Shown here: positions 1 through 6,872 of the stretch, piece by piece | Layout: every line of letters begins with the position of its first letter | Numbering within the stretch: position 1 is the first letter of the stretch | Assembly (NCBI GenBank): GCA_002393865.1 | Contig: DGUD01000003.1 | Coordinates: 1 to 16,934, forward strand | Direction: 5' to 3' | DNA: 16,934 bases | DNA from: Treponema sp. UBA4319 | Lineage (GTDB): Bacteria > Spirochaetota > Spirochaetia > Treponematales > Treponemataceae | Notes under the pieces: generated by a model | Told to the model about the DNA's origin: nothing | What the model saw: the letters and a program-made list of their open reading frames with translations, nothing else | The model's database searches: none | Position numbers and translations under genes: made by a program

Positions 1-293
1 CGCCTCAGCAGGTACGTCCCGTACAGCGCCAGCCCCAGCACTATATGCGGGCTGCTCAGCGGGCTCAGCCCTCCCAGGTACGGGTGCCCGATGCTCTCGA
101 AGCGCTCCCGCCACACCACGGCGTCCAGCTCCTTCCCCGCCACCCGGCTCCCCGCCGCTATCAGCGCGTCCTGCACCAGCCCTATCCCCAGCAGGTAGTG
201 CGCCGCCAGCGGCACCGCAACCACCGCTGCCGCCACCGCAACCTTCAGCCATACTGAGTCCAGGATTCCCCTCTTGCCTTCTTTTCCTTCCAC
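1..293 (-). CDS. Partial membrane protein of unknown function (runs off left edge)
   Basis: An open frame continues without a stop from a GTG at 293-291 to the window edge, giving 97 residues. It begins 15 bp after the stop of the FAD oxidoreductase gene and shares its frame, so the GTG is the first plausible start. AGGGAA lies 8 nt before it. The N-terminus is short and charged, followed by a hydrophobic stretch at about residues 14-34 and another at about 82-95, so this is probably an integral membrane protein. Its position last in a galE/gtrA-like operon suggests a role in glycan or lipid-sugar export or transfer, for example a multi-pass glycosyltransferase, but no family motif is visible. 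Codon use differs from the neighbours: glycine is mostly GGG and ATA is common for isoleucine, where neighbouring genes prefer GGC and ATC. The existence of the gene is fairly likely; its function is unknown. Confidence 0.6.
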   Translation of the reverse strand, partial: MEGKEGKRGILDSVWLKVAVAAAVVAVPLAAHYLLGIGLVQDALIAAGSRVAGKELDAVVWRERFESIGHPYLGGLSPLSSPHIVLGLALYGTYLLR

Positions 294-308
294 GGCCTCT
301 GTTCCCTG

Positions 309-1715
309 CTATTTTTCTTCCAGAGATTTGCCGGCTTCCTGATAATCATAATCAGTGTTCACAAGCCACAGATTATTCTTGTTGGTGCCCGAAAGGATGT
401 TCTCCGCGGCCAGCAGCCCCATCAGGATACTGTGATCCTGATTGTTGTACTTGAACGAGCCGTTCCTGCCGATGAACAGGAGATTCCCTATGCCGTCGGC
501 GGCTTCCTGAAGCTTAATCATCTTCTGCTGGTAGCCGGTATCGTAGACCGGGTACGAGCGGTGCATCTTGACGACATAGCCGTCTTTTATATCCTCCGCC
601 TTCGCAAGCCCCGCCTTGACGATATCGCTCTTGGCAAGCTCAATCATCTGGGCATCGCTGTACTGCCACTGCTCGTCGTTGTCGTAAGACCAGTATTCCA
701 GCGCAAGAATCGTGCTCTCCTTGCCGTTGAGCATAAACGGCGACCAGTTGCGGAAATTCGTGATGCGCCCCATAGAGACCGTCTTGTCATGCACATAAAT
801 CCAGTTGTCCTTGAATATATCCGAAGCCGCAATCTCCAGATAGACAAGCGTCGTATTCCGGTAGGTAAGGCTCCGTGCCAGCGCGCGCGTATCCTCGCTG
901 AAATCGGCTATGCTGCACAGCATCTCCGTAAAGGGCGCGGTCGATACCACAAAATCAAACTGCTCCTCGCGTCCATCAGCAAGCACGATGCCCCGTGCCT
1001 TTCCGCCTTCGGTCTGTATGCCCTTCACCGGCGTGTCCAGATATATGTGCCCGCCAAGCTCCTTGATTTTCTCCGCGATTTTCTCATAGGGCACGCCGGC
1101 ACCGTACTTGGGGTACGCAAAGCGGTCTACCAGCGTCTTGTGCTTGGAGCCGCCCTGATGGAACAAAGCGCTCTTTATGACCTCCAGCATATTCAGGCCC
1201 TTGATGCGCTGGCGGGCAAAATCCGCATCCAGCTCCGTACAGGGAATACCCCACAGACGCTCGCTGTACGACTTGAAGAATATGCTGTACAGGCGGTAGC
1301 CGAAGCGGTTGGACACCCATTCCTCAAAGGACTTCTCGTTGCCTTTCTTGTTGAACTGGGCGCGGAAGTAGCTCATGATGCAGAGGAAGGCTTCCCAGAT
1401 GCCGAGATTGGCGAGCGCATTGAACGCCCGCACCGGATACAAAAAGAATTTATGCTTGTAAAAAATCCGGGTCAGGCGATCGACCATGATGTAATCGTCG
1501 CCGACATACGACAGCCAGAAATCGTTTATCCGCTGATCCATGCTGAAAAAGCGGTGGGGGCCAAGGTCAACCTTCTGACCCCACAAATCAAAGCTCTTCG
1601 TCATACCGCCGACGCTTTTGTCAGCCTCATATATGCTCACATCAACGCCCTGTTCGGCAAGCTTGACAGCGCAGGTAAGCCCCGCAGGGCCAGCCCCTAT
1701 GATTCCTACTTTCAT
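309..1715 (-). CDS. NAD(P)/FAD-dependent amine-oxidase-like protein (UDP-galactopyranose mutase / protoporphyrinogen oxidase-like)
   Basis: The 468-residue product starts with a Rossmann FAD-binding motif, GxGxxG within IIGAGPAGLTCA at residues 5-16, and E30 ends the second strand where the FAD ribose is normally held. GGMT (36-39) and the DLGPHRFF stretch follow, as in the amine-oxidase / UGM-like superfamily. Near the C-terminus IGRNGSFKYNNQDHS is the second FAD-contact segment typical of homologues found in polysaccharide clusters. The start at 1715 is chosen because AAGGAG sits 6 nt upstream; an upstream in-frame start would add 11 residues that do not look conserved. It is the third gene of the galE operon, 57 bp after the gtrA-like gene. 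Context favours a cytoplasmic flavoenzyme acting on a nucleotide sugar or lipid-linked glycan rather than haem synthesis. It is often annotated as protoporphyrinogen oxidase, but the substrate cannot be read from the sequence. Confidence 0.85.
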   Translation of the reverse strand: MKVGIIGAGPAGLTCAVKLAEQGVDVSIYEADKSVGGMTKSFDLWGQKVDLGPHRFFSMDQRINDFWLSYVGDDYIMVDRLTRIFYKHKFFLYPVRAFNALANLGIWEAFLCIMSYFRAQFNKKGNEKSFEEWVSNRFGYRLYSIFFKSYSERLWGIPCTELDADFARQRIKGLNMLEVIKSALFHQGGSKHKTLVDRFAYPKYGAGVPYEKIAEKIKELGGHIYLDTPVKGIQTEGGKARGIVLADGREEQFDFVVSTAPFTEMLCSIADFSEDTRALARSLTYRNTTLVYLEIAASDIFKDNWIYVHDKTVSMGRITNFRNWSPFMLNGKESTILALEYWSYDNDEQWQYSDAQMIELAKSDIVKAGLAKAEDIKDGYVVKMHRSYPVYDTGYQQKMIKLQEAADGIGNLLFIGRNGSFKYNNQDHSILMGLLAAENILSGTNKNNLWLVNTDYDYQEAGKSLEEK

Positions 1716-1772
1716 ATATACTCCTTGAAATGGCAGCAAGCTGCACACAGTTTCTTATTTTACGGGAAGCAG

Positions 1773-2225
1773 CTACGCGTTTTCTTCCCCGTTCGCACCG
1801 GCCGGTTTTGCCTTCCTGAAGCTGAACAGCACATGCCCCACATAATTGCAGACAAATGAGCAGCCGATTGCGCAGATGTGCGCGGCAAGCTCCTTCTGCC
1901 CCTGCGACAGCGGGATATCCATCGGCTGCAGCACGCGCAGCGCGAGCGCCGACACGACGAATGTCACCACTAGCCCGCCGCAGGCAACAAGGGAGAATTT
2001 GAGGAAGGTCATGATCGAAAGGTTGCTCTCCCCCGTGCGGAAAGCAAATGTCGCGGACAGCAGATAGTTCACCACGTGCCCGATAAGATAGCTGATGACG
2101 ACGCTGACCCCGAAGGGCAGGAATTTTGAGAGTCCTATGCGAGCCACGACATTGACGATGGTTGCCGCGAGCGCCGTGCAGAAATAGCGGGCAGTCTGTG
2201 CGATTTTATCTTTCGATATGTTCAT
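1773..2225 (-). CDS. GtrA-like membrane protein
   Basis: A 150-residue protein with four predicted membrane helices, at about residues 14-32, 38-60, 73-97 and 113-135. It has the GtrA-family features of an early N-V-x-x-R segment, T-F-A-F-R after helix 2 and F-S-F-R-K after helix 4. GtrA-like proteins are small four-helix membrane proteins thought to move or present undecaprenyl-phosphate-linked sugars during O-antigen or wall-glycan modification. The start at 2225 is chosen because it lies 1 nt after the galE TGA, with GGAG 6 nt upstream inside galE, so translation is probably coupled. A longer frame reaching back over galE would add 51 arginine-rich residues that are only the galE shadow. 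With galE and a UGM-like flavoprotein beside it, a role in surface glycan assembly is the simplest reading. Confidence 0.85.
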   Translation of the reverse strand: MNISKDKIAQTARYFCTALAATIVNVVARIGLSKFLPFGVSVVISYLIGHVVNYLLSATFAFRTGESNLSIMTFLKFSLVACGGLVVTFVVSALALRVLQPMDIPLSQGQKELAAHICAIGCSFVCNYVGHVLFSFRKAKPAGANGEENA

Positions 2226-2226
2226 C

Positions 2227-3201
2227 TCATGCTCCGTACAATTTCTGGTGCCATGCCCATGCATCGCGCAGAATTGTCTCCGTATCAGAATAGGCGGGCT
2301 TCCATCCGAGCAGCGCCTCAGCCTTTTTTCCGCAGCCGATAAGCTCCGGCGGATCGCCCGGCCTCCGCGCCGCCTCACGCACAGGCACCGTCCGCCCCGT
2401 GACCTTCTCTGCCGCAGCCACCAGCTCGCGGATAGAGACCCCGAATCCGGTGCCCAAATTCAGAAAAAGGGATTCCCCGCCGGAGCTCAGGTGCTCATAG
2501 GCGCGGTAATGGGCATCGGCAAGGTCGGCAACATGTATGTAGTCGCGGATGCAGGTGCCGTCCTTTGTGGGATAATCGCTCCCGTAGATGTCCAGATGCT
2601 CTCTCCGCCCCATCGCCGCATCAAGGATGATGGGGATGATGTGCGTCTCCGGCACGTGGTGCTCGCCGATTCTATGCTGGGGGTCGGCGCCGGCCGCATT
2701 GAAATAGCGGAAGATGCAGTACTGCAGCCCGTAGGCGGCGGCATAATCCCGGACAATGCGCTCTATCATCAGCTTGGACGCACCGTAGGGATTGATGGGC
2801 TTCTGCTCCATATCCTCCGTGATGGGCATCCGCTCAGGCACCCCGTAGGTAGCGCAGGTAGACGAAAAAATAAAGCGCTTGACGCCGTGCCGGAGCATCG
2901 CATCCAGCAGGTTCACGGTATTCGCCACATTGTTCCTGTAATATTTTGCGGGGTCTTTTACCGATTCGCCCACATAGGCAAAGGCTGCAAAATGGATGAC
3001 GGCATCAATCTTATGCGAGGCAAAAATACTGTCGAGCAGCGCAGAATCCGCAATGTCGCCGAGGACAAATTCCCCGTCAAGCACACTTTCCTTATGCCCG
3101 TACACAAGATTGTCAAGGACAATCGTCTTCTTGCCCTTGCCGCAAAAATAGGCGTTCGTATGGCTCCCTATGTACCCAGCGCCACCGGTTATCAGTATCA
3201 T
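2227..3201 (-). CDS. galE: UDP-glucose 4-epimerase (GalE)
   Basis: GalE interconverts UDP-glucose and UDP-galactose in the cytoplasm using tightly bound NAD. The 324-residue product is of normal family length and shows all the extended-SDR hallmarks: TGGAGYIGS at residues 5-13 for NAD binding, HFAAFAYVGES at about 70-80, the SST segment (113-115), the catalytic Y139-x-x-x-K143 within NPYGASK, and FRYFNAAGAD in the substrate lobe. The ATG at 3201 has AAGGAG 8 nt upstream. It is the first gene of the operon and lies about 108 nt downstream of the predicted transcription start of a strong promoter. The gtrA-like gene follows after 1 nt. UDP-galactose made here could feed the UGM-like flavoprotein two genes downstream. 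Other 4-epimerase specificities, such as the N-acetylated sugar, cannot be excluded by eye. Confidence 0.95.
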   Translation of the reverse strand: MILITGGAGYIGSHTNAYFCGKGKKTIVLDNLVYGHKESVLDGEFVLGDIADSALLDSIFASHKIDAVIHFAAFAYVGESVKDPAKYYRNNVANTVNLLDAMLRHGVKRFIFSSTCATYGVPERMPITEDMEQKPINPYGASKLMIERIVRDYAAAYGLQYCIFRYFNAAGADPQHRIGEHHVPETHIIPIILDAAMGRREHLDIYGSDYPTKDGTCIRDYIHVADLADAHYRAYEHLSSGGESLFLNLGTGFGVSIRELVAAAEKVTGRTVPVREAARRPGDPPELIGCGKKAEALLGWKPAYSDTETILRDAWAWHQKLYGA

Positions 3202-3315
3202 GGAGAAAACTCCTTATAAAATGCACCTCCCGAAAACGCAGCGCGCCGAGGTGTCCGTAGACCAGTTCAGAAGCAAGCGACCGTCCAGACCGGCTCCCAG
3301 CTTTAAAACTTTCTT

Positions 3316-3344
3316 ATTATTGACCGATGCAAACATCTTGTCAA
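3316..3344 (-). promoter_or_regulatory. Sigma70-type promoter of the galE operon
   Basis: On the minus strand TTGACA (3344-3339) is followed by a 17-nt spacer and AATAAT (3321-3316). The -35 matches the consensus fully and the -10 at five of six bases. Transcription would begin near 3309 and leave a leader of about 108 nt before galE. Confidence 0.75.
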
Positions 3345-3463
3345 TAGACTTTGTCCGGCGCTGCAGGTCGGCACAAGATGTATTTTATCTGAAAACAGCT
3401 GGGACAGCAGCTCTTTGGTACAGAAGAATTTTTCCGATGCAGCAGGAAACCGGGATGCAGCAT

Positions 3464-3488
3464 AAAAAAAGCCCGCCTGCTTCGGGCT
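3464..3488 (-). terminator. Intrinsic terminator, minus strand
   Basis: Read on the minus strand, AGCCCG, a 7-nt loop and CGGGCT are followed directly by a run of seven T. There is no T-run on the other side, so it acts on minus-strand transcription. It insulates the galE promoter from anything upstream. No minus-strand gene ends close by; the nearest is recR, about 650 bp upstream. Confidence 0.7.
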
Positions 3489-3504
3489 GTGCTGCGGCAG
3501 GGCG

Positions 3505-3533
3505 TTGCTTTTTGGCGCTGGCACGGCTATACT
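3505..3533 (+). promoter_or_regulatory. Sigma70-type promoter for the leader RNA and 112-aa gene
   Basis: TTGCTT (3505-3510), a 17-nt spacer and TATACT (3528-3533). The expected start is near 3540, just past a run of G. That leaves a leader of about 144 nt before the ATG at 3684. Confidence 0.6.
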
Positions 3534-3539
3534 AGGGGG

Positions 3540-3676
3540 CGCAGAGAAAAGACGCACGCGCACAGAATCCGAGGACTCCTCCCGCCCTGTGCGGCCAGCT
3601 TGCTCCCCGGCGCCGCGCAAAGCCACAAGACCGCCATAAGCGGCAGGGCTCACAACGGTGCGTATCTTATGGAGGA
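3540..3676 (+). promoter_or_regulatory. Structured leader RNA with anti-Shine-Dalgarno (candidate riboswitch or other cis-regulator)
   Basis: The leader can be closed by ACGCAC (3552-3557) pairing with GTGCGT (3658-3663), just before the ribosome binding site. Inside, fold A pairs CGCACAG (3559-3565) with CTGTGCG (3587-3593), capped by GAGG (3571-3574) with CCTC (3578-3581). Fold B reuses the same bases: GCCCTG (3584-3589) with CAGGGC (3644-3649), closing GCGGC/GCCGC (3591-3595 / 3612-3616) and CCGC/GCGG (3631-3634 / 3640-3643). TCCTCC at 3577-3582 is exactly complementary to the ribosome binding site GGAGGA at 3671-3676, and GAGG at 3571-3574 can mask it. This anti-anti-SD / anti-SD / SD layout is the logic of a translational switch. 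I do not recognise the class. The pairings are seen by eye; regulation is inferred. Confidence 0.45.
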
Positions 3677-3683
3677 AAGAACA

Positions 3684-4022
3684 ATGACAATAGATGTCTA
3701 TGCCCAGTACTTTTCGGCGGAATGCACCTACAACGGCACGGAGCGCAGGGCTGCCATCGTTAGCCTGACATCTGATTCCGAGCAGGGGCATATCACATAC
3801 ACCGCCAGCGCAAGTTTTTTTCCGCACAAAAGCGATGACGATTTCGCAGTAAGCTACGATGCATGCGTATCCCAGGTACTCTATGAAGGAAAAGGCCGGC
3901 GCTCAAAGAAAAAAGAGGCGGCCTTCCTTGCGGAGCTGCATCCCGTTATCGACGCACTTGCCGCAAAGCTCGGCGCACGCGTACACTGGGACAAAGCGCT
4001 GCGAGAGGCCCGGCTCGGCTAG
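3684..4022 (+). CDS. Hypothetical 112-aa protein behind a structured leader
   Basis: I do not recognise this protein. It is small, soluble-looking and without a signal peptide, membrane segment or cysteine cluster. The first half (about residues 1-60) alternates polar and hydrophobic residues and looks beta-rich. A basic patch RRSKKK lies at about 71-76, and an amphipathic helical stretch follows (about 78-96) before a short tail ending in LG. The ATG at 3684 is preferred over in-frame ATG 3669 because GGAGG (3671-3675) is 8 nt upstream of 3684. Codon use is natural and no minus-strand frame here looks like a protein. It is monocistronic: the next gene, recR, is on the other strand and ends 112 bp downstream. 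No clear terminator follows. Regulation is probably through the leader, so the protein may answer a metabolite or stress, but its role is unknown. Confidence 0.7.
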   Translation: MTIDVYAQYFSAECTYNGTERRAAIVSLTSDSEQGHITYTASASFFPHKSDDDFAVSYDACVSQVLYEGKGRRSKKKEAAFLAELHPVIDALAAKLGARVHWDKALREARLG

Positions 4023-4134
4023 GAATGCTTTGGGAGAGCCAGGCGATGTCTCCGCCGCAGACGGCCGGCTGACAGGAGCACACCATGCGCTCATCCCGTG
4101 CCACTCTGCGCTTCCCGCAATCGCAGCGGAGGAC

Positions 4135-4722
4135 TCAGATTTTTGTGCGGCCGCGGAAACTCCGCGCAAGCGTCAGCTTGTCGATATACTCAAGGTCGCC
4201 GCCTACGGGAAGCCCGCTGGCAAGCCGGGTGACCGCACAGCCGCAGTCCTGCAGGACACGCTGGATGTACAAAGCCGTGGTGTCGCCCTCAACCGTCGGA
4301 TTTGTGGCAAGAATGACTTCCTGGATATGCTCATCCCGCACGCGGCTCACCAGCTCCCCGATGCGCAGCTGATCCGGCCCTATGCCATCAAGCGGCGATA
4401 TGACGCCGCCAAGCACATGGAAGAGCCCGTGGTACTCGGAGGAGCTGTCTATGGTGGTCACATCCTGCGGCTGCTCCACCACGCACAGCAGCGTCCGGTC
4501 GCGCGTCATATCCGTGCAGATGGGGCAGGGATCGCGCTCCGTCCATGAGCCGCAGACGGAGCACGGCCTGATTCGCTGCTGCAGCGAGGCAATCTGCCCG
4601 GCAAAGCGCTCCACAAACGCCGGATCCGCGCGCAGCAGGAAATTCGCCATGCGGCCGGCAGACTTTTTGCCGATGCCCGGAAGCCGCGAAAAGCTTTCGG
4701 TCAGCTCGTCAAGCGCGTTCAT
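4135..4722 (-). CDS. recR: Recombination mediator RecR
   Basis: RecR works with RecO (and RecF) to load RecA onto gapped single-stranded DNA. The 195-residue protein has the family's usual length and order: a helix-hairpin-helix with LPGIGKKSA at residues 14-22, a four-cysteine zinc site (C54, C57, C66, C69), a Toprim domain with VVEQP around E83, and the TNPTVEGD segment (140-147) followed by LASGLPVGGDLEY. The ATG at 4722 overlaps the ybaB stop by one base (TGATG), so translation is coupled; the upstream GGGG is only a weak ribosome binding site. A longer frame back to 4863 would add 47 residues of ybaB shadow. It is the last gene of dnaX-ybaB-recR, an order widely conserved in bacteria. 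No U-rich terminator is visible directly after it; the nearest on this strand is at 3464-3488. Confidence 0.95.
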   Translation of the reverse strand: MNALDELTESFSRLPGIGKKSAGRMANFLLRADPAFVERFAGQIASLQQRIRPCSVCGSWTERDPCPICTDMTRDRTLLCVVEQPQDVTTIDSSSEYHGLFHVLGGVISPLDGIGPDQLRIGELVSRVRDEHIQEVILATNPTVEGDTTALYIQRVLQDCGCAVTRLASGLPVGGDLEYIDKLTLARSFRGRTKI

Positions 4723-5030
4723 CAGCTCAGCCCCGGTATATTCAGCCCGGCGACCATCGGCCCCAGCTGGGATTTCATCTGCTCCTGCAGCTTGGAAAGC
4801 GCGTCGTGGTGCGCGGCCTTGATGAGATCCTGCAGCATGGGAACGTCGCGGTTGTCCACGCATATCGGGTCAAGCGTCAGCGAAGTGATTTCAAATTTGC
4901 CGTTGAGCGTCACGTTCACCATATTGCCACCGGCAGAGCCGGTCACCGTCAGCTGCGAAAGCTGTTCCTGCGCTTTCTGCAGCTGCTCTTTCATGTTCCC
5001 CAAATCTTTCAGCATATCAAACGGATTCAT
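4722..5030 (-). CDS. ybaB: YbaB/EbfC-family nucleoid-associated protein
   Basis: A 102-residue protein of the YbaB/EbfC family: small dimeric DNA-binding proteins that bind the nucleoid and are almost always encoded next to recR and dnaX. It has the N-terminal MNPFDMLKD, a coiled helix with MKEQLQKAQEQL (about 13-25), a central beta sheet containing the G-NMVNVTLNG stretch (about 35-45), and a second long helix ending in a proline/glycine tail (NIPGLS). The ATG at 5030 has GGGAG about 7 nt upstream. A small hairpin, TGCTGC/GCAGCA at 5042-5061, lies just before that site and could tune translation. It follows dnaX after a 102-bp gap that contains a TATAAG (5108-5103, minus strand) without a good -35, so a weak internal promoter is possible. 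RecR follows with a one-base overlap. Confidence 0.93.
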   Translation of the reverse strand: MNPFDMLKDLGNMKEQLQKAQEQLSQLTVTGSAGGNMVNVTLNGKFEITSLTLDPICVDNRDVPMLQDLIKAAHHDALSKLQEQMKSQLGPMVAGLNIPGLS

Positions 5031-5132
5031 ACTATTCTCCCTGCTGCCTTAGCCCGCAGCATTCCGCATCCATATTCATCTGGCGAGCCCGCGGCAGCTC
5101 CCCTTATAACGCCGGCACCCGCCCCAAAGTCC

Positions 5133-6866
5133 TCAGCTGCCAAGGACAGAGCCCTTAAAGGTGTCCCGGAGAATCTGCACTTCCACCGGGAGCTCCTGCG
5201 CCGCCTGCTCCGGGCGCCGCTCCACAAGCTGCACGGAAAAGGCAAGCTGCCTGCCGTACAGGCGCGAGAGCCCCGCAGCGATTTTACCCGCATGCTGCTG
5301 CAGCTGCATCTGCTCGAACGCATCCTCGATGACAACCTTCACCTCGGAGCCTGCGAGCTGCCAGTCCTGCGTCTTCATGAGGGCGCTCGCAAGAAGGGCG
5401 TCGTTCACGGAAAAATCGGCGATAAGCGCCTGCCTGACCTTGGCAATATCGCCCGTATCGACCGCAGCTGCCTCTGTTACCGGCGGCTCAGCGCCGCCAT
5501 CAGGAAAAGGGGGCTGCGAACCACCGTCCTGCGGAGGCTCCTCGCCGTACGGAGCGCCAGCATCCTCCCCGTAGGGAGCGCCGTCATCGCTGTCCTCAAG
5601 GGCAGAGAATCGCGGCAGGGCAGACTGCATGCCGCCAGCCGCTGGCACCGGCGGCGCTATCGGCTGCACAGCGCCGGAAGCAGGCTTTGCTCCGGCATCG
5701 CCAAGGGCTTTCGCCTCCGCGGAGCGAGCGAGCATCGGCTTTACGGCATCCAGCGCCTTCTTCACCTCCGATGCGGAGACATACTGCGTAAGCCAGCAGA
5801 GCCTGCTCACCGCCAGCTCAAATTCATAGCGGGGGCTCAGCGAATAGCGGATGTCCCGATATAATTGAAGGAAAATGCTGAGCGCGCGCTCAAGCTGCAC
5901 GCTGCTCCACGCAGAGAGCACTTCCTTGGAAAAACGATCTGCGGACTGCCCCAGCAGGGCTTCTTTTGTAACGCCGCTCTTGACGAGCAGCAGGTTCCGC
6001 ACATAGTCCGAACAGTCGGTGACAAGCTGCTCGATGCTCACGCCGTTCTGCAGGCATTCGTCCAGACGGAGCAGCGCCTCGGTGACATTGCCCCCGGCGC
6101 AGAGGGCAAACAGCTCGTTCAGCCTGTCCACGCCGACAAGCCCCAGTTTGTCCCGGATTTTCCCGTAGGTAATCTCGCCGTCGCTGAACGCCGCCACCTG
6201 GTCAAAAAGCGTGTAGCTGTCGCGCATGGAGCCCGTGGACTCCCGAGCAATCCAGTACAGCGCCTCGTCCTCTGCCTGTATACCGATTTCCTGCGCGGCA
6301 AGCGCAAGCTGCTCCTTCACCTTCTCGACAGGAACAAGGCGGAAATTGAACTGCTGGCAGCGCGATTTTATCGTGGCGGGAACTTTCTGGAGCTCCGTCG
6401 TGGCAAAAATGAACACCACATACGGCGGCGGCTCCTCTATGGTCTTGAGCAGCGCGTTGAACGCACTGGTGGACAGCATGTGCACCTCGTCGATGATATA
6501 GACCTTGTAACGGCACGAATTCGGGGGGAACAGAACCTCGTCCTTTATCTGCCGCACATCGTTTACGCTCGTATTGGACGCGCCGTCTATCTCGATGACA
6601 TCAAGGGACGAACCCGCCGTGATTTCCCGGCATGCGGAGCATTCCCCGCAGGGCGTCGCGGTGGGGCCCTTCTGGCAGTTCAGGGCCTTCGCGAGGATAC
6701 GCGCCGTGGATGTCTTGCCGCAGCCGCGCGGCCCGGAGAACAAATATGCGTGCGCAATCTTGCCGGACTGGATGGAATTCTTCAGCGTCTCCGCCACAAA
6801 TTCCTGCCCGACCAAGTCTTCCAATCTCTGCGGCCTTCGCCTGGTCGCCGTCACTTCATAAGCCAT
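5133..6866 (-). CDS. dnaX: DNA polymerase III subunit tau (DnaX)
   Basis: DnaX is the AAA+ motor of the clamp loader that places the sliding clamp for DNA polymerase III. The 577-residue product opens MAYEVTATRRRP, as in treponeme DnaX. It has Walker A GPRGCGKT (45-52), a zinc site (C64, C73, C76, C79), Walker B IIDEVH (124-129) and the SRC motif (168-170). A helical domain runs to about residue 400. An acidic, proline- and glycine-rich linker follows, and then a C-terminal domain expected to contact the polymerase. I see no A-rich slippery heptamer, so only the full-length tau form is predicted. The start at 6866 is chosen from family length; an in-frame ATG at 6935 adds 23 residues upstream of the conserved start. 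No Shine-Dalgarno is present: a -10 box ends 6 nt before the ATG, suggesting a leaderless message. The gene is divergent from fprA. Confidence 0.95.
   Translation of the reverse strand: MAYEVTATRRRPQRLEDLVGQEFVAETLKNSIQSGKIAHAYLFSGPRGCGKTSTARILAKALNCQKGPTATPCGECSACREITAGSSLDVIEIDGASNTSVNDVRQIKDEVLFPPNSCRYKVYIIDEVHMLSTSAFNALLKTIEEPPPYVVFIFATTELQKVPATIKSRCQQFNFRLVPVEKVKEQLALAAQEIGIQAEDEALYWIARESTGSMRDSYTLFDQVAAFSDGEITYGKIRDKLGLVGVDRLNELFALCAGGNVTEALLRLDECLQNGVSIEQLVTDCSDYVRNLLLVKSGVTKEALLGQSADRFSKEVLSAWSSVQLERALSIFLQLYRDIRYSLSPRYEFELAVSRLCWLTQYVSASEVKKALDAVKPMLARSAEAKALGDAGAKPASGAVQPIAPPVPAAGGMQSALPRFSALEDSDDGAPYGEDAGAPYGEEPPQDGGSQPPFPDGGAEPPVTEAAAVDTGDIAKVRQALIADFSVNDALLASALMKTQDWQLAGSEVKVVIEDAFEQMQLQQHAGKIAAGLSRLYGRQLAFSVQLVERRPEQAAQELPVEVQILRDTFKGSVLGS
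5538..5583 (-). repeat. Imperfect tandem repeat in the DnaX linker
   Basis: Two imperfect copies of a short unit containing GGAGCGCC next to CCGTA (plus-strand reading) encode GAPYGED and AGAPYGEE back to back. This is a low-complexity linker between the ATPase core and the C-terminal domain, likely length-variable between strains. Confidence 0.5.
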
Positions 6867-6872
6867 AGCACC

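Larger units (their letters stand above)
3202..3683. other. 482-bp non-coding divergent region between galE and the 112-aa gene
   Basis: No convincing protein is encoded here; the open frames crossing it lack family features and ribosome binding sites. From left to right it holds the galE leader (3202 to about 3309), the minus-strand galE promoter (3316-3344), about 120 bp in which I see nothing clear (3345-3463), a minus-strand intrinsic terminator (3464-3488), a plus-strand promoter (3505-3533) and a structured plus-strand leader that ends in the ribosome binding site of the next gene. Confidence 0.7.

Noticed and set aside
355..365. TTCACAA, a Rex-like half-site
   Set aside because: It is a single half-site inside a coding region with no matching partner; chance is sufficient.
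432..1859. Long plus-strand open frame of 475 codons opposite the FAD oxidoreductase gene
   Set aside because: It mirrors the real minus-strand gene, has no family motif and lacks a ribosome binding site; the GC-rich composition keeps opposite frames open.
3540..3676. Known RNA classes: c-di-GMP-I riboswitch, SRP RNA, 6S RNA or RNase P RNA
   Set aside because: Only a short GCAAAGCC segment recalls the c-di-GMP-I core and the GGGCAAACC part is missing. The SRP GGAAGGAAGCAGCC-like core and the RNase P GAGGAAAGTCC core are absent. I therefore list it as unassigned.
3303..3827. 174-codon minus-strand open frame across the 3202-3683 gap
   Set aside because: It spans a terminator, two promoters and the 112-aa gene, has no ribosome binding site and no recognisable protein character.
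5133..6866. Programmed frameshift in dnaX making a short gamma form
   Set aside because: No AAAAAAG-type slippery heptamer is seen on the coding strand and the frame runs intact to the C-terminal domain.
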